Positions 26,244 through 35,528 of a stretch of DNA of 64,000 nucleotides are shown here, piece after piece. The stretch spans positions 25,066 to 89,065 of the forward strand of contig JBIICI010000008.1 of NCBI GenBank assembly GCA_044238935.1, in the 5' to 3' direction. Made by a program: the position numbers and the translations under genes. The first letter of the stretch is position 1; every line of letters begins with the position of its first letter. The notes beneath the pieces are model-generated. The model searched no databases and was not told where the DNA came from. It worked only from the letters and a program-made list of their open reading frames with translations. Source of the stretch: JBIICI01 sp044238935 (GTDB lineage: Bacteria; Pseudomonadota; Alphaproteobacteria; Micavibrionales; Micavibrionaceae).

Positions 26244-26892
26244 TTTTGTGCATGGATGGGGGTTTTCATCTGCAATTTGGGAGGATCTGATCACATCATT
26301 ACGGGCACAATATCCCGATATTGTTTTTAACGCCCTTGATTGCGGTTTTTTAAACCCTGAAAAAGCCATAGGCTTTGATTCTGTTTTTCAACATATCCCT
26401 GACAAACCGACCCTATGGATTGGTCATTCATTGGGGGTCATGTTAATTTTGCGCTATGCGCCGCGTATCGATGGATTACTTTCTATTGCAGGATTCCAAC
26501 AATTTTGCCCCCTTGTTCCGTTACAGATCGTTAGAAAAATGCGCCAATCGCTTGCCAAAAATGCACAGGCACAAATGCGTGGGTTTTATCAGGCAAATGG
26601 GATTCATGATGAAATCCCCCTGATCTTGAATATCCCACAGCTTGATTTTGGATTACGCTATTTACAAGAAAAATCAAGTCATCTTAATCGCCAACAACCA
26701 TACCCCATCAGGGCTTTGTTGGCGAAAGATGATTTAATTACACCTTATGATCATTTTTCATCGCAATGGGATGGTGTTTTAACCCCCATTGCGACGGGTG
26801 GACATATGCTTATGAACACACAACAACATGAATGCGCTAAACAGATCAAAGCGATGATTGATCATCTCTGGCAAAATTCTGTGCCAATGTAA
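26230..26892 (+). CDS. bioH: BioH-like alpha/beta hydrolase (pimeloyl-ACP methyl ester esterase)
   Basis: A 220-residue alpha/beta hydrolase. Visible are the oxyanion-side motif HGWGFSSAIWEDL, the nucleophile elbow WIGHSLGVM (Ser), an acid position in LLAKDDLITP and the histidine in GGHMLMN. It would hydrolyse the methyl ester of pimeloyl-ACP, closing the step opened by BioC. It overlaps bioF by 14 bases, so coupled translation is likely. Its last 47 bases overlap the convergent trehalase gene. Substrate is inferred from the bioF and bioC context; sequence alone only gives the fold. Confidence 0.78.
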   Translation: MLHVNFVHGWGFSSAIWEDLITSLRAQYPDIVFNALDCGFLNPEKAIGFDSVFQHIPDKPTLWIGHSLGVMLILRYAPRIDGLLSIAGFQQFCPLVPLQIVRKMRQSLAKNAQAQMRGFYQANGIHDEIPLILNIPQLDFGLRYLQEKSSHLNRQQPYPIRALLAKDDLITPYDHFSSQWDGVLTPIATGGHMLMNTQQHECAKQIKAMIDHLWQNSVPM

Positions 26893-28405
26893 AGACAGCG
26901 GCACTCCATAAAAACGTGCCTGCTTCGCTGACATTGTCGCTATATCCATTTTCGACTTTAATCTCTGCGCTGCCTTCGATCATGTTATATTTTTCAAACA
27001 GGCTGTTGTTTGTTTCAAAAACACGCTTGCACAATAACTCATATTTTTGTGCAATACGCTGGGCGTCTTTTGTCAATCCTGCCTGCTGTAATCCTGCAAA
27101 GGCAAAATATTGCAAAGGCGGCCAACCATAGGGATGATCCCATTGGCTGCCCGAATATTCGGTTGACGTGACAATCCCAAATTCCGTTTCTAAGGCCGCT
27201 AGACCCGTTTTGGCGATGGATTGAATATCGTCATTTTCCGTGTCTTGATCCAAAATTCCCGCCCATAAGGGATAAAAAATAGTCGCAAAATCTTTGTGAT
27301 TCAGGCTTTTTGTTCTGGTGTTATAATCCTTAAACACTTTCGCCTGCGTATCCCAAAGATAGCGTTTCATCAAGGTCTTACGATGGTGTTGTTTGGCGTT
27401 CCAATCCTCAATATTGGCATTAATGTCTAAAATATCTGCGATAAAGCCTAAATCAGACTCCATTTTATAAAGCAAGCTATTTAAACATACGGGATTATAA
27501 TCCATACATCCCAGCCCCCCATATCCCCAATGGGAGGATGGATCAAACCCCGATGCACGCATCGCACGATTGGCGCAATGATAATAGGGCGTTAGTGCTT
27601 TTTGATTGGAATCATACAAAGCGTGCACATCAATTTGATCAAAAACGGGCGCGTGTAATGGATCAGCAGGGTTTTTGAGTAAGGATTCAAAATAATGAAT
27701 TGCATGATCAAAATGCCCATTTTCGCTTGCGGCAACCTCAGGGGCAATATCATCGCTTTCATCCCAATAACGGGATAATCCTGTTTCAGGGCTTATCCGA
27801 TCCCCCGTAACCCAATATTCATATTGTTTTTTGAGCAAAGGATACGCATAAGCCAACCATGCATTTGCATCGGCATAAATCCCCTCAGGGTCGAAATCAT
27901 GCCAATTGCGCCCCACAGATTTTTTGTAAATATGTGCCACCATCGCCCCAATCAACGGGGGCTGAGAGCGTGAGAGATAATATGTACGATTGGCGTTTAA
28001 AACAGTGCCGTAATGTTCGATTTGATAAAGCTGATTATCCGCCTGCTCCCGCATGATTTGCGGATACATGTCTGTCCATGCAAAAACAGGAAATGCAGTA
28101 TCCCATCCATACATTTCATTAAACCGCCCCCCCGGCACAAGGTAGGGATAGGGGAGATATAATAAACCATGCTGGCATGACAGCCCATAAAAACTGGCAA
28201 AAGCATCCTTGGTAATGGGGCGCAAAATAGCATGATTATGAATTTTTTGCTTTGCCTTTTCCATTGACTCCGTTGGGACATAAATAGGAATTTCATAATT
28301 AAATGGCGGCTGTTCAAACTTAGGATCATTTTTAGATTGCTCTAAATCACGGCGGCATAACATAAGGGGGGTATTTTTAACCACATCATTTATTGAAATC
28401 GACAT
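26846..28405 (-). CDS. treF: Trehalase, glycoside hydrolase family 37, cytoplasmic
   Basis: A 519-residue enzyme splitting trehalose into two glucose molecules. The GH37 signatures are present: PGGRFNEMYGWDTAF (first signature) and QWDHPYGWPPLQ (second), plus NRTYYLSRSQPP and GGLGCMDYNPVCLNSLLY. No signal peptide is visible, so it resembles the cytoplasmic TreF type rather than periplasmic TreA. It converges with the bioF-bioH unit and overlaps bioH by 47 bases; bioC diverges from it on the other side. No trehalose transporter is near. Confidence 0.92.
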   Translation of the reverse strand: MSISINDVVKNTPLMLCRRDLEQSKNDPKFEQPPFNYEIPIYVPTESMEKAKQKIHNHAILRPITKDAFASFYGLSCQHGLLYLPYPYLVPGGRFNEMYGWDTAFPVFAWTDMYPQIMREQADNQLYQIEHYGTVLNANRTYYLSRSQPPLIGAMVAHIYKKSVGRNWHDFDPEGIYADANAWLAYAYPLLKKQYEYWVTGDRISPETGLSRYWDESDDIAPEVAASENGHFDHAIHYFESLLKNPADPLHAPVFDQIDVHALYDSNQKALTPYYHCANRAMRASGFDPSSHWGYGGLGCMDYNPVCLNSLLYKMESDLGFIADILDINANIEDWNAKQHHRKTLMKRYLWDTQAKVFKDYNTRTKSLNHKDFATIFYPLWAGILDQDTENDDIQSIAKTGLAALETEFGIVTSTEYSGSQWDHPYGWPPLQYFAFAGLQQAGLTKDAQRIAQKYELLCKRVFETNNSLFEKYNMIEGSAEIKVENGYSDNVSEAGTFLWSAAVFTLAQNFARDDQSSL

Positions 28406-28539
28406 ATACGTTCCTTAGGATTTTATAAAATTGAATGGAATAGATATAATTTGACTGAGCCCACCCTGTCAATAACCCTGCTCAGAATAAGAATAGATGA
28501 ATATTGAAATTATATGATATATAAGCTAACTATATATAT

Positions 28540-29271
28540 ATGACACATACATCTGAACGCCAACATAAAATCATTGAACAATTTGAATCACGCCTGAATC
28601 ATTATCATAAATTTGCCCATATTCAGAAAAAAGTTGCGATAATATTAGCGGATTTGCTGCCTGATTTATCAATGCACCCATCCCCCAGAATCTTAGAAAT
28701 TGGCTGTGGCACAGGGTTTTTGACGGAGCTTATTTTAGAAAAATATCCACACGCCCATTTTGATATTACAGATATTTCATTGAAAATGGCGGAATTTTGT
28801 CAAAATCATTATCGTGGCGAAAACAGATCTTTCTTTTCTATGGATGCTGAGAATCCTAATCTTACAGAAAAATATGATTTAATCGTTTCTTCCATGAGTG
28901 TACAATGGTTTGAAAATCAATATCACAGCATTCTTAATCTATCCCGTTATGGTTCATTTTATTACAGCATGCCGGGTGAGAATTGTTTCAAAGAATGGCA
29001 AGATGCCGTGCATTCTGTTACAGAAAATGATGGAATTATTAAACCTGATCCACGGATGGACTTTATCCACGAAGTCACCATTCAGGAAAAACATCAATCC
29101 GCCTCACAATTTTTATCCAATCTCAAAGAAACAGGCGTCGCCACCCCTAAGGCCGCTTATGCGCAAATGTCCCCCAGCCAGTTAAAACAAGCCATGCGCT
29201 ATTTTGATGATCACCACCAAGGAAACGTGAATTGGCATATTGTTTTTGGGAAAATGTTCGAAAGGAATTAA
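28540..29271 (+). CDS. bioC: Malonyl-ACP O-methyltransferase BioC
   Basis: A 243-residue SAM-dependent methyltransferase. Motif I is ILEIGCGTGFLTELIL, followed by FDITDIS and the BioC-like SSMSVQWFENQYHS, which corresponds to the conserved SS..LQW segment. BioC methylates malonyl-ACP so that the fatty acid machinery can build the pimeloyl moiety. The HAD phosphatase gene follows 4 bases later. An AT-rich spacer of 134 bases separates it from the divergent trehalase. Its link to bioF and bioH across the trehalase gene suggests a broken bio operon. Confidence 0.85.
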   Translation: MTHTSERQHKIIEQFESRLNHYHKFAHIQKKVAIILADLLPDLSMHPSPRILEIGCGTGFLTELILEKYPHAHFDITDISLKMAEFCQNHYRGENRSFFSMDAENPNLTEKYDLIVSSMSVQWFENQYHSILNLSRYGSFYYSMPGENCFKEWQDAVHSVTENDGIIKPDPRMDFIHEVTIQEKHQSASQFLSNLKETGVATPKAAYAQMSPSQLKQAMRYFDDHHQGNVNWHIVFGKMFERN

Positions 29272-29275
29272 ATTC

Positions 29276-30118
29276 ATGAGCAATAAAAAAGCCTATTTTT
29301 TTGATTTAGATGGTACACTGCTGCAATCCGATCATAGCATTGGCGGTCAAACAAGATCTGCGCTTTTGGACTTACAAAAGCATGCTCATGTCAGTTTAAT
29401 CAGCGCACGCCCCTTGGGTTCTGTTTTACAAATTGCGAATGATCTGGGGATCACGGGACTGATGGGCGCATTAAATGGTGCAATTATTGCGGATACAGAG
29501 GGTCATATCCACAAAAGCGTTACCATCTCTGAAAAATCTGTTTTGGATATTGTGACCTATTTTGAACCACTCCCCATGATTAGCCTGAATTTTTATAGTG
29601 GGCGACATTGGATCATTACCCAACAAAATCATAACGCCGCCCAAGAAGCTAGGATCCTAAGGATACAGCCTGATTTTATCTATCACGGTGATGATTTAAA
29701 CACCTTTATTCATAAAAACCCCATTGAGAAAATTCTCTTAATCCATGATATGGATGATGCACAGGCACAGAATTTGATTGATCAATGGCGCATCCATCAC
29801 CCCGATTTAAATTGCGCCTATTCAAAGCAAGGCTATTTTGAAATCACCAGCCCCGCTGCGGATAAGGGAATTGCTCTGCGTTTTATTGCGGATTATCACC
29901 AAGTTCCCTATGGGGACACTTATGCGTTTGGTGATGGGCAAGTGGACATCCCCCTCCTCATCGCCAGTGGTTATGCGATTGCCATGGAAAATGCCATTCC
30001 TGCCGTAAAGGCCGTCGCTCATCATATTATAGGTCATCATGATGCGGATGCAATCGCGCAATGGGTCACTGCGCAACATCTTGTAGATGTAAAAACAATG
30101 TCCCGTAATTCGTCTTAA
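29276..30118 (+). CDS. HAD-superfamily (Cof/IIB type) phosphatase
   Basis: A 280-residue hydrolase of the HAD superfamily. Motif I is FFDLDGTLLQSDH, motif II SARPLGSV, motif III appears as the lysine in TSPAADKGIALRF and motif IV as AFGDGQVDIPLL. The IIB-type cap domain fits Cof-like sugar or nucleotide phosphatases. The start is taken at ATG 29276 (MSNKKAYFFDLDGT) with AAAGGA upstream; the frame continues farther but overlaps bioC. Its 3' end overlaps the convergent DUF3108-like gene by 53 bases. Substrate unknown. Confidence 0.9.
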   Translation: MSNKKAYFFDLDGTLLQSDHSIGGQTRSALLDLQKHAHVSLISARPLGSVLQIANDLGITGLMGALNGAIIADTEGHIHKSVTISEKSVLDIVTYFEPLPMISLNFYSGRHWIITQQNHNAAQEARILRIQPDFIYHGDDLNTFIHKNPIEKILLIHDMDDAQAQNLIDQWRIHHPDLNCAYSKQGYFEITSPAADKGIALRFIADYHQVPYGDTYAFGDGQVDIPLLIASGYAIAMENAIPAVKAVAHHIIGHHDADAIAQWVTAQHLVDVKTMSRNSS

Positions 30119-30920
30119 CACGCGCTTGCACAGGAATAAAGGGGGCATCTTTTTTGACTTGGGCAATCCAGATTGTGGGTAATAAGCCATGTTTGCGCCC
30201 TTGTTCTTGGATCGCAAGCCAACCGCGAGGTTTATCATGCCATTTCCCTTGGTCGGGTGTGATTTCCACGATACATTCCAGTGCGTTTCCTTGATATATA
30301 TTATAACGCGTTTTTTCAAAAATAACTTTTCCTTGTGGTTTAAATTCTAAAAAGAAACTGCGCTTACCATCAAAAACTTTGCTTTTCCCTCTACATTCTT
30401 GTGTTGCTGCGGCACTTGATAACATTGTTAAAACGGCACTTAATCCATCTTTGCTATTTTTTGTAATTTTGGGATCAGGCAAATCTTTGGGCTTATCAAT
30501 ATTGTTTTCAGCAGATTTTAAATTGATGAGCTTATGATTTTTATACAGCATCGCTTTTTGCTCTGTATCTTCTTTCCATTGTGATTGTGATTGATAAGAA
30601 TCTGGCCAAAAATCCGTTTTTTCGATATGACCCTTGGTTTCAAAAAATCCTGACCATGGGGCTAAGTTTGCTAAAATACCATAAGTACGAACATCAACAT
30701 GCATATGATAGGTCGATTGCTCAAGATTTTGTGTGATGATTAAGGTGCTATCCAGCGCATGGGCGCCGTGCGCAAACAGGCTGTAATGGGCTGTTTGCGA
30801 TTGATCTGCATAAACGGGGAGAGAGATACATATCAGACTAAATGTAAAGCTGACCACTTTCAACAAGGGTGCCGCCCATTTTCTTTTTAAAGGATAAAAT
30901 CTGTTTTGCACGGTGATCAT
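30066..30920 (-). CDS. DUF3108-like secreted protein
   Basis: A ~284-residue periplasmic protein. The start at ATG 30920 gives a signal peptide ending LICISLPVYA before DQSQTAH; a start at 30938 adds six residues. The mature part is beta-rich with YSLFAHGAHALDSTLIITQ and GFFETKGHIEKTDFWPDSYQ, the layout of DUF3108 proteins; the end has KWHDKPRGWLAIQE and FIPVQARVKTNYGTLFLHL. The 5' part overlaps the FemAB-like gene upstream by 83 bases in another frame, which is unusually long, and the 3' end overlaps the HAD gene. Function of DUF3108 is not established. Confidence 0.75.
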   Translation of the reverse strand: MITVQNRFYPLKRKWAAPLLKVVSFTFSLICISLPVYADQSQTAHYSLFAHGAHALDSTLIITQNLEQSTYHMHVDVRTYGILANLAPWSGFFETKGHIEKTDFWPDSYQSQSQWKEDTEQKAMLYKNHKLINLKSAENNIDKPKDLPDPKITKNSKDGLSAVLTMLSSAAATQECRGKSKVFDGKRSFFLEFKPQGKVIFEKTRYNIYQGNALECIVEITPDQGKWHDKPRGWLAIQEQGRKHGLLPTIWIAQVKKDAPFIPVQARVKTNYGTLFLHLQDVAQ

Positions 30921-31767
30921 TAACGCCCCCAAGGTCAAAGAAATGAATATTTTTATCTTTTAATCGTGCCATCGCTGACCATAACAGCGCGTGATTAGCA
31001 CATAAAGCCCGCCCCCGATCACTGACCCAGCCAATTTGCCAAGTACTACTCGGGACATGATGCAGTAAAAGCATGGCACAAATAGGGCTGGATGGATCCG
31101 CAGGATCATACACAATGCCAATATCACAATTTTTACCAAAATACTGCACAATCTTATCCATTAATTTTGGCGATGCGCCCGTATAGCGTTTTTTTAGGCG
31201 ATCTTGGATATAAACAGCGCGCAACCAAGGCCATTTTTGCTGCCCTGAAAACCACTTTACAGTCAAATTTTGGTCATGGGCTTGGCGCAAATGATGCCGC
31301 CATTGCCGCCCTAATGCGGCTTTTAGATGATCCATATCAGGCCTTAAATCAATCCAATAGGTTTGATAAGGGCGCGTGCCTGTTTGAATTTTTGCCTTTA
31401 CGTCACTATCACAAACAGGCAAAAATCGCCTAATTCGTCCCAAGCGTTTCGGATAAACTGCATCAAAATGCTGCCAAAATAATTGTGTGTTTTCACGATT
31501 ATTAAATTCAGGATACCATAAAGGGGCTTGGTAACAGGCGATAAAATGAAACAGCCCCCCCATTAAACGCATCTCAAAGGCTTGCACCAAGCCTGCCTCC
31601 ATGCCATTAATAAAGATCTGCCCCCATCGCGGTCTTTGCCCTGTATGCATCGCTTGCGCACGCGCATAATCATAACTTTGCAAAAGTGATGGACGCACAA
31701 GGCGGGCAAAACGATTTTGCCACGATGCTAAATCCAGTTTATTCCATGTGATGGATAAATCAGCCAT
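30838..31767 (-). CDS. FemAB/GNAT-type aminoacyltransferase-like protein
   Basis: A 309-residue protein of the FemAB-like, two-GNAT-domain class. The end FFDLGGVNDHRAKQILSFKK matches the conserved C-terminal pattern (DLGG ... F K..MGG) of proteins that transfer amino acids to lipid-linked peptidoglycan precursors or related acceptors. WRHHLRQAHDQNLTVKW in the middle is the acyl-acceptor domain. ATG 31767 shares one base with the stop of the upstream aminotransferase (TGATG), indicating coupled translation. The substrate cannot be read. Confidence 0.82.
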   Translation of the reverse strand: MADLSITWNKLDLASWQNRFARLVRPSLLQSYDYARAQAMHTGQRPRWGQIFINGMEAGLVQAFEMRLMGGLFHFIACYQAPLWYPEFNNRENTQLFWQHFDAVYPKRLGRIRRFLPVCDSDVKAKIQTGTRPYQTYWIDLRPDMDHLKAALGRQWRHHLRQAHDQNLTVKWFSGQQKWPWLRAVYIQDRLKKRYTGASPKLMDKIVQYFGKNCDIGIVYDPADPSSPICAMLLLHHVPSSTWQIGWVSDRGRALCANHALLWSAMARLKDKNIHFFDLGGVNDHRAKQILSFKKKMGGTLVESGQLYI

Positions 31768-32963
31768 CAAGCCGCATTTTTACGCGCAAGCTGATCCCAT
31801 GTCATGCCTTGATCTTTCATGCGTTTTAGGACGTCTTTCAAGCGTTCCTCTGATACGGTCAGGGCGATGCGGAAAAACCCCTCCCCCACAGCGCCATATC
31901 CTGTGCCTGATGGCACCACAACCGCGCAACGCTCCAGCAACATTTCGGTAAACTCAACGCTTTTCATCCCTGTTGGCACAGGCACCCACAAATAAAATGT
32001 AGCAGGTTCAGGGTTCATTGGCCAACCTAATTCTTTTAATCCGTCCACCATAATTTTGCGACGGCGACCATAAATATCATTTAAGCCCTCTGTCAAAGAA
32101 GCTGAATGATCTAAGCCCACAGCGGCTGCATGTTGAATGGCTTTGAACACACCGCTATCTGTGTTGCTTTTGATTGTGCCTAAGACCTTAATCGCCTCCG
32201 CATTGCCCACAGCAAAACCGACGCGCCAGCCTGTCATATTATACATTTTTGACAAAGAAAACATTTCAATACACACATCCTTTGCGCCCTCAACACTTAA
32301 GAAGCTAGGGGCTTTATACCCATCAAAGGTCATTTCAGAATAGGCATTATCATGGCACAACAAAATGTCGTATTTTTTACAAAAAGCGATGGCTTTTTTG
32401 ATAAAATCTTCTGTCGCAATCCCGCCTGTGGGATTATTGGGATAATTCAAAAACAACAATTTTGCACGGGCTGCAATATCCGCAGGAATCGCATCTAAAT
32501 CAGGCAAAAACCCATTATCTGCTAATAACGGCACAGTATAGGGCTGTCCACCGCAAATAATTGTATAATTATGATACACAGGATACCCAGGGGACGGGCA
32601 CAAAACCACATCATTGGGTTCAATATAGCCCAAAATCAAATGCGCCAGCCCTTCTTTTGATCCAATCAAGGAATGCACCTCCGTTTGTGTATCAACATCA
32701 ACACCGAAACGGTTTTTCATCCAACGCTGTACCGAATCACAAAATTCCCCTGTGCCTTTGTATGGTGGATAGTCATGGTTTTTCGCATCTGCCGTGGCGC
32801 GTTGCATGGCCTCCACGATAATGGCAGGCGTTGGCAAATCAGGATCACCCACACCCAACCCGATCACATCCTTGCCCTCCGCCTTGGCCTTGGCAACTTT
32901 TTCATCCATCGTTGAAAATAAATAAACAGGCAGATTTTTAAGGCGAGATGAGGCAGCAGGCAT
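31767..32963 (-). CDS. dapL: LL-diaminopimelate aminotransferase type enzyme
   Basis: A 398-residue class I PLP aminotransferase. Motifs: VIGLGVGDPDLPTPAII, the substrate loop YPPYKGTGEF, NYPNNPTGGIA, CHDNAYSEMTFDGY, the PLP lysine in SLSKMYNMTGWRVGF and the C-terminal FFRIALTVSEERLKD. The pattern fits DapL (DapL2-like), which converts tetrahydrodipicolinate directly to LL-DAP for peptidoglycan and lysine. A closely related broad-range aspartate-type aminotransferase cannot be excluded. It heads a two-to-three gene unit with the FemAB-like gene. Confidence 0.85.
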   Translation of the reverse strand: MPAASSRLKNLPVYLFSTMDEKVAKAKAEGKDVIGLGVGDPDLPTPAIIVEAMQRATADAKNHDYPPYKGTGEFCDSVQRWMKNRFGVDVDTQTEVHSLIGSKEGLAHLILGYIEPNDVVLCPSPGYPVYHNYTIICGGQPYTVPLLADNGFLPDLDAIPADIAARAKLLFLNYPNNPTGGIATEDFIKKAIAFCKKYDILLCHDNAYSEMTFDGYKAPSFLSVEGAKDVCIEMFSLSKMYNMTGWRVGFAVGNAEAIKVLGTIKSNTDSGVFKAIQHAAAVGLDHSASLTEGLNDIYGRRRKIMVDGLKELGWPMNPEPATFYLWVPVPTGMKSVEFTEMLLERCAVVVPSGTGYGAVGEGFFRIALTVSEERLKDVLKRMKDQGMTWDQLARKNAA

Positions 32964-33058
32964 AGTGATAGATTCCTAAATTTCGTGAATAGATATGTTT
33001 TAAAATACAGATCTCCGCTTTATCGCGCAAGTCAAAATCAAAAAAATCTGAATCAAGA

Positions 33059-33086
33059 TTGACTTTGTAAATAGCAGCGTTATATT
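33059..33086 (+). promoter_or_regulatory. Putative promoter of the FMN reductase gene
   Basis: TTGACT at 33059-33064 and TATATT at 33081-33086 with a 16-base spacer, 41 bases before the ATG at 33128. Confidence 0.4.
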
Positions 33087-33127
33087 TTTGATATTCACTC
33101 TAAAAATATATAAGGTCTTAATCTCTC

Positions 33128-33697
33128 ATGACAAAACTTATTTTCCTTTCAGGTAGCCTGCGCACAGGATCAGTCAACGAAAAACTTGCAAAACACGCGG
33201 CACAGATTGCCAAGGATTTAGGCGCAGATGCGCATTATATTGACCTGCGGGATTACCGCTTACCATTATATGATGGAAATGAGGAAAATGGATTGCCTGA
33301 AAATGCCAAAAAGCTAAAATCCTTATTCGCTGAATCAGACGGATTTTTCTGGGCATCGCCTGAATATAATAGTGCCTATTCGCCCCTCTTGAAAAATACA
33401 ATCGATTGGATGTCCCGTCCACATTTAGAAAACGAATCCCCTCTGTCAGCCTTTACGGGCAAGGTTGCAGCTATTTCGGCTGCGTCCCCCGGTGGGTTAG
33501 GCGGCTTGCGCGGTTTGGTTCCCTTACGGATGCTATTATCCAATATCAATGTCCATGTTATCCCTGAACAGGTTGCCATTGGTGGTGCATTTCAGAAATT
33601 TGATGCAAATGATCATCTAACGGATGAGGCTGCCCTGAAAATGCTTACAAACCAAATCACAAGTTTCGTTAGAACAGCGCAGTTATTAAAAGCCTAA
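33128..33697 (+). CDS. NADPH-dependent FMN reductase (flavodoxin-fold)
   Basis: A 189-residue flavodoxin-like protein of the FMN_red family. It shows the phosphate-binding loop FLSGSLRTGSVNEKL and the flavin-binding SPEYNSAYSPLLKN, plus SAASPGGLGGLRG. Such enzymes reduce quinones, azo dyes or free flavin with NADPH. A promoter-like TTGACT/TATATT lies upstream and a convergent terminator-like hairpin follows. Neighbours do not reveal a more specific role. Confidence 0.9.
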   Translation: MTKLIFLSGSLRTGSVNEKLAKHAAQIAKDLGADAHYIDLRDYRLPLYDGNEENGLPENAKKLKSLFAESDGFFWASPEYNSAYSPLLKNTIDWMSRPHLENESPLSAFTGKVAAISAASPGGLGGLRGLVPLRMLLSNINVHVIPEQVAIGGAFQKFDANDHLTDEAALKMLTNQITSFVRTAQLLKA

Positions 33698-33706
33698 ATT
33701 CTTTTA

Positions 33707-34525
33707 TCAAGGATAAAACCGCATAAAAAGCGATAATGTTTTTTTGCGGTTTTTCAAAATTTCTTCATCCAATATAAAATCTGTTTGTGCAACAAATGGA
33801 ACTTTAGCCTCTGGATCAATCGTATGAACATCCAAGGGCACTTTTATATTTAACAAGGGGGCATCTTCTTGATCTTGGAAAATCATCGCCGATGGGGTTG
33901 GGATTGTTAATTTTTCCTTTGAAAGATTAATAATGTTTCCTGTAATCTTCAGATGCGCATTACCGCCTTCGTCATGCTCTTTTTTATCCGCAGATTCGCT
34001 ATGATCTTTGATTTCAATATGTGTTTGCAAAGAATCAAAGGCTAAATCAGCTCCAGGGATTTTATACTCACTGCCCATTTTTTTATAAAAAGAAATGATT
34101 GGCGGAAAATGACGAACATATAGATTCGGCATTGCATATAGGGAAATAAACACAATCAGCCACAGAAACACAGCACAGGAACTGCCAAATCCAAAGCTAA
34201 AAATTGTTTGCGTTATTGATGTTAATTTTGCCTTTATTTTTGATATTTCTTTTGGTTTTTCATGTGATTGCTTAATCATACGCTGCACAGCTTCTTGTGT
34301 GCTTTTTAGAATTTCATTGAAATCTTCATCCTTTGATTCCACGTTAGGATCAGCATTTAAGTCGGGATTAAGGGCGTCTTTTGTATCTTGGCTTTCTATA
34401 CCATCTTCAGGCATTTGATGCCAAACATGTTGGCACGCATTGCAACGGACTTTACGCCCCTTAGGCAACAAAGCCTCAGCGCTTACCATAAAATGTGAGG
34501 AACAAGACGGACATGTAATAATCAT
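33707..34525 (-). CDS. Zinc-ribbon / single-TM protein (MJ0042-type)
   Basis: A 272-residue protein starting with an MJ0042-type zinc ribbon: CPSC (residues 4-7) and CNAC around residue 28, four cysteines for one zinc. A charged region rich in Asp/Glu/Lys is followed by a membrane segment (about 107-130, CAVFLWLIVFISLYAMPN) and a periplasmic part with GNIINLSKEKLTI, similar to DUF3426 regions. It is divergent from ftsE, an arrangement common in alphaproteobacteria. Precise role unknown; membrane or division-linked regulation is an inference from context. Confidence 0.82.
   Translation of the reverse strand: MIITCPSCSSHFMVSAEALLPKGRKVRCNACQHVWHQMPEDGIESQDTKDALNPDLNADPNVESKDEDFNEILKSTQEAVQRMIKQSHEKPKEISKIKAKLTSITQTIFSFGFGSSCAVFLWLIVFISLYAMPNLYVRHFPPIISFYKKMGSEYKIPGADLAFDSLQTHIEIKDHSESADKKEHDEGGNAHLKITGNIINLSKEKLTIPTPSAMIFQDQEDAPLLNIKVPLDVHTIDPEAKVPFVAQTDFILDEEILKNRKKTLSLFMRFYP
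33715..33754. terminator. Terminator-like hairpin between convergent genes
   Basis: AAAACCGCA (33715-33723) pairs with TGCGGTTTT (33745-33753), with A-rich and T-rich inner arms extending the stem. It lies 17 bases after the reductase stop and inside the 3' end of the zinc-ribbon gene. Confidence 0.55.
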
Positions 34526-34817
34526 AAAGGCGTATTTTATTTCATTCTGAAATAGGCTAAAAAATTATATCAATATCAGTGTATCTAATCTGTGGGGAAG
34601 CGCCAAATGAAATTTTTTGTATAAATGGATTATACCGCATTTTTTTATTTTTCATGACTAAAAATCTGTTAATTGATCAAAAGATTGGCAGAATGCATTT
34701 GATTTCATCAAGAAAATAGATAATGATTACCTCAAATCAAAATATAGATTTTGATCAAGAATAAAATAATACAAATAATAAAATAAGTACGATTGATTTT
34801 TTATAAGGCATTAAACC

Positions 34818-35528
34818 ATGATCCGCTTTCACAATGTTGGCCTATCTTATAATCAGCATGACACTGTATTGCATAATGTTTCTTTTGAGCTTAATGCGGG
34901 GTCTTATCATTTCCTAAGTGGCCCCAGCGGGTCAGGGAAAAGCACGTTAATGCAGCTTTTATATATGGGATTAATGCCAACCAGTGGCAAAATCGAAGTT
35001 TTTGGGCGTGATATACGGAATTTAGATCGTGATTCCAGATCTCGCATCCGCCAAAAAATTGGCGTTATTTTCCAAGATTTCAAACTCTTGGATCATTTAA
35101 CAGTTTATGAAAACGTTTCATTACCCTTAAGATTAGCAGATATTGATTCTTCTATTATCCGTAATAACGTACTGGAAATTTTGGATTGGGTGGGGTTAGG
35201 GGATTTTGTGCATGCCTTGCCCTCGACCTTATCAGGGGGACAGAAACAGCGCGTTGCCATTGCGCGTGCCGTTATCAATCAACCTGATATTTTATTAGCG
35301 GACGAACCCACAGGCAGCCTTGATGAAGAAATCGGGTTTCGTTTAATGACCTTGTTTGAACAGCTCAATAAAATGGGCACAACCATCGTGATCGCGACCC
35401 ATAGCTTAAGCATTATGCAAAAATTTAAACATCCGCGTTTTGTATTAAGCAACAAAAGCTTAAATATAGAAGACCCCATGCCGCTTATTCAATATAAAAC
35501 AAAACCAGCAGCAGGGAGCGTATTTTAA
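34818..35528 (+). CDS. ftsE: Cell division ATP-binding protein FtsE
   Basis: A 236-residue ABC ATPase that works with FtsX at the division site to control peptidoglycan hydrolases. Walker A is GPSGSGKSTLMQ, the Q-loop FQDFKLLDHLTVYENV is typical of FtsE, the ABC signature is LSGGQKQRVAIARA and Walker B is ILLADEPTGSLDE. The last base overlaps the first base of ftsX, and ydcF, plsC and comEC follow. A zinc-ribbon gene diverges upstream with a 292-base spacer that must hold the promoters of both. Confidence 0.97.
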   Translation: MIRFHNVGLSYNQHDTVLHNVSFELNAGSYHFLSGPSGSGKSTLMQLLYMGLMPTSGKIEVFGRDIRNLDRDSRSRIRQKIGVIFQDFKLLDHLTVYENVSLPLRLADIDSSIIRNNVLEILDWVGLGDFVHALPSTLSGGQKQRVAIARAVINQPDILLADEPTGSLDEEIGFRLMTLFEQLNKMGTTIVIATHSLSIMQKFKHPRFVLSNKSLNIEDPMPLIQYKTKPAAGSVF

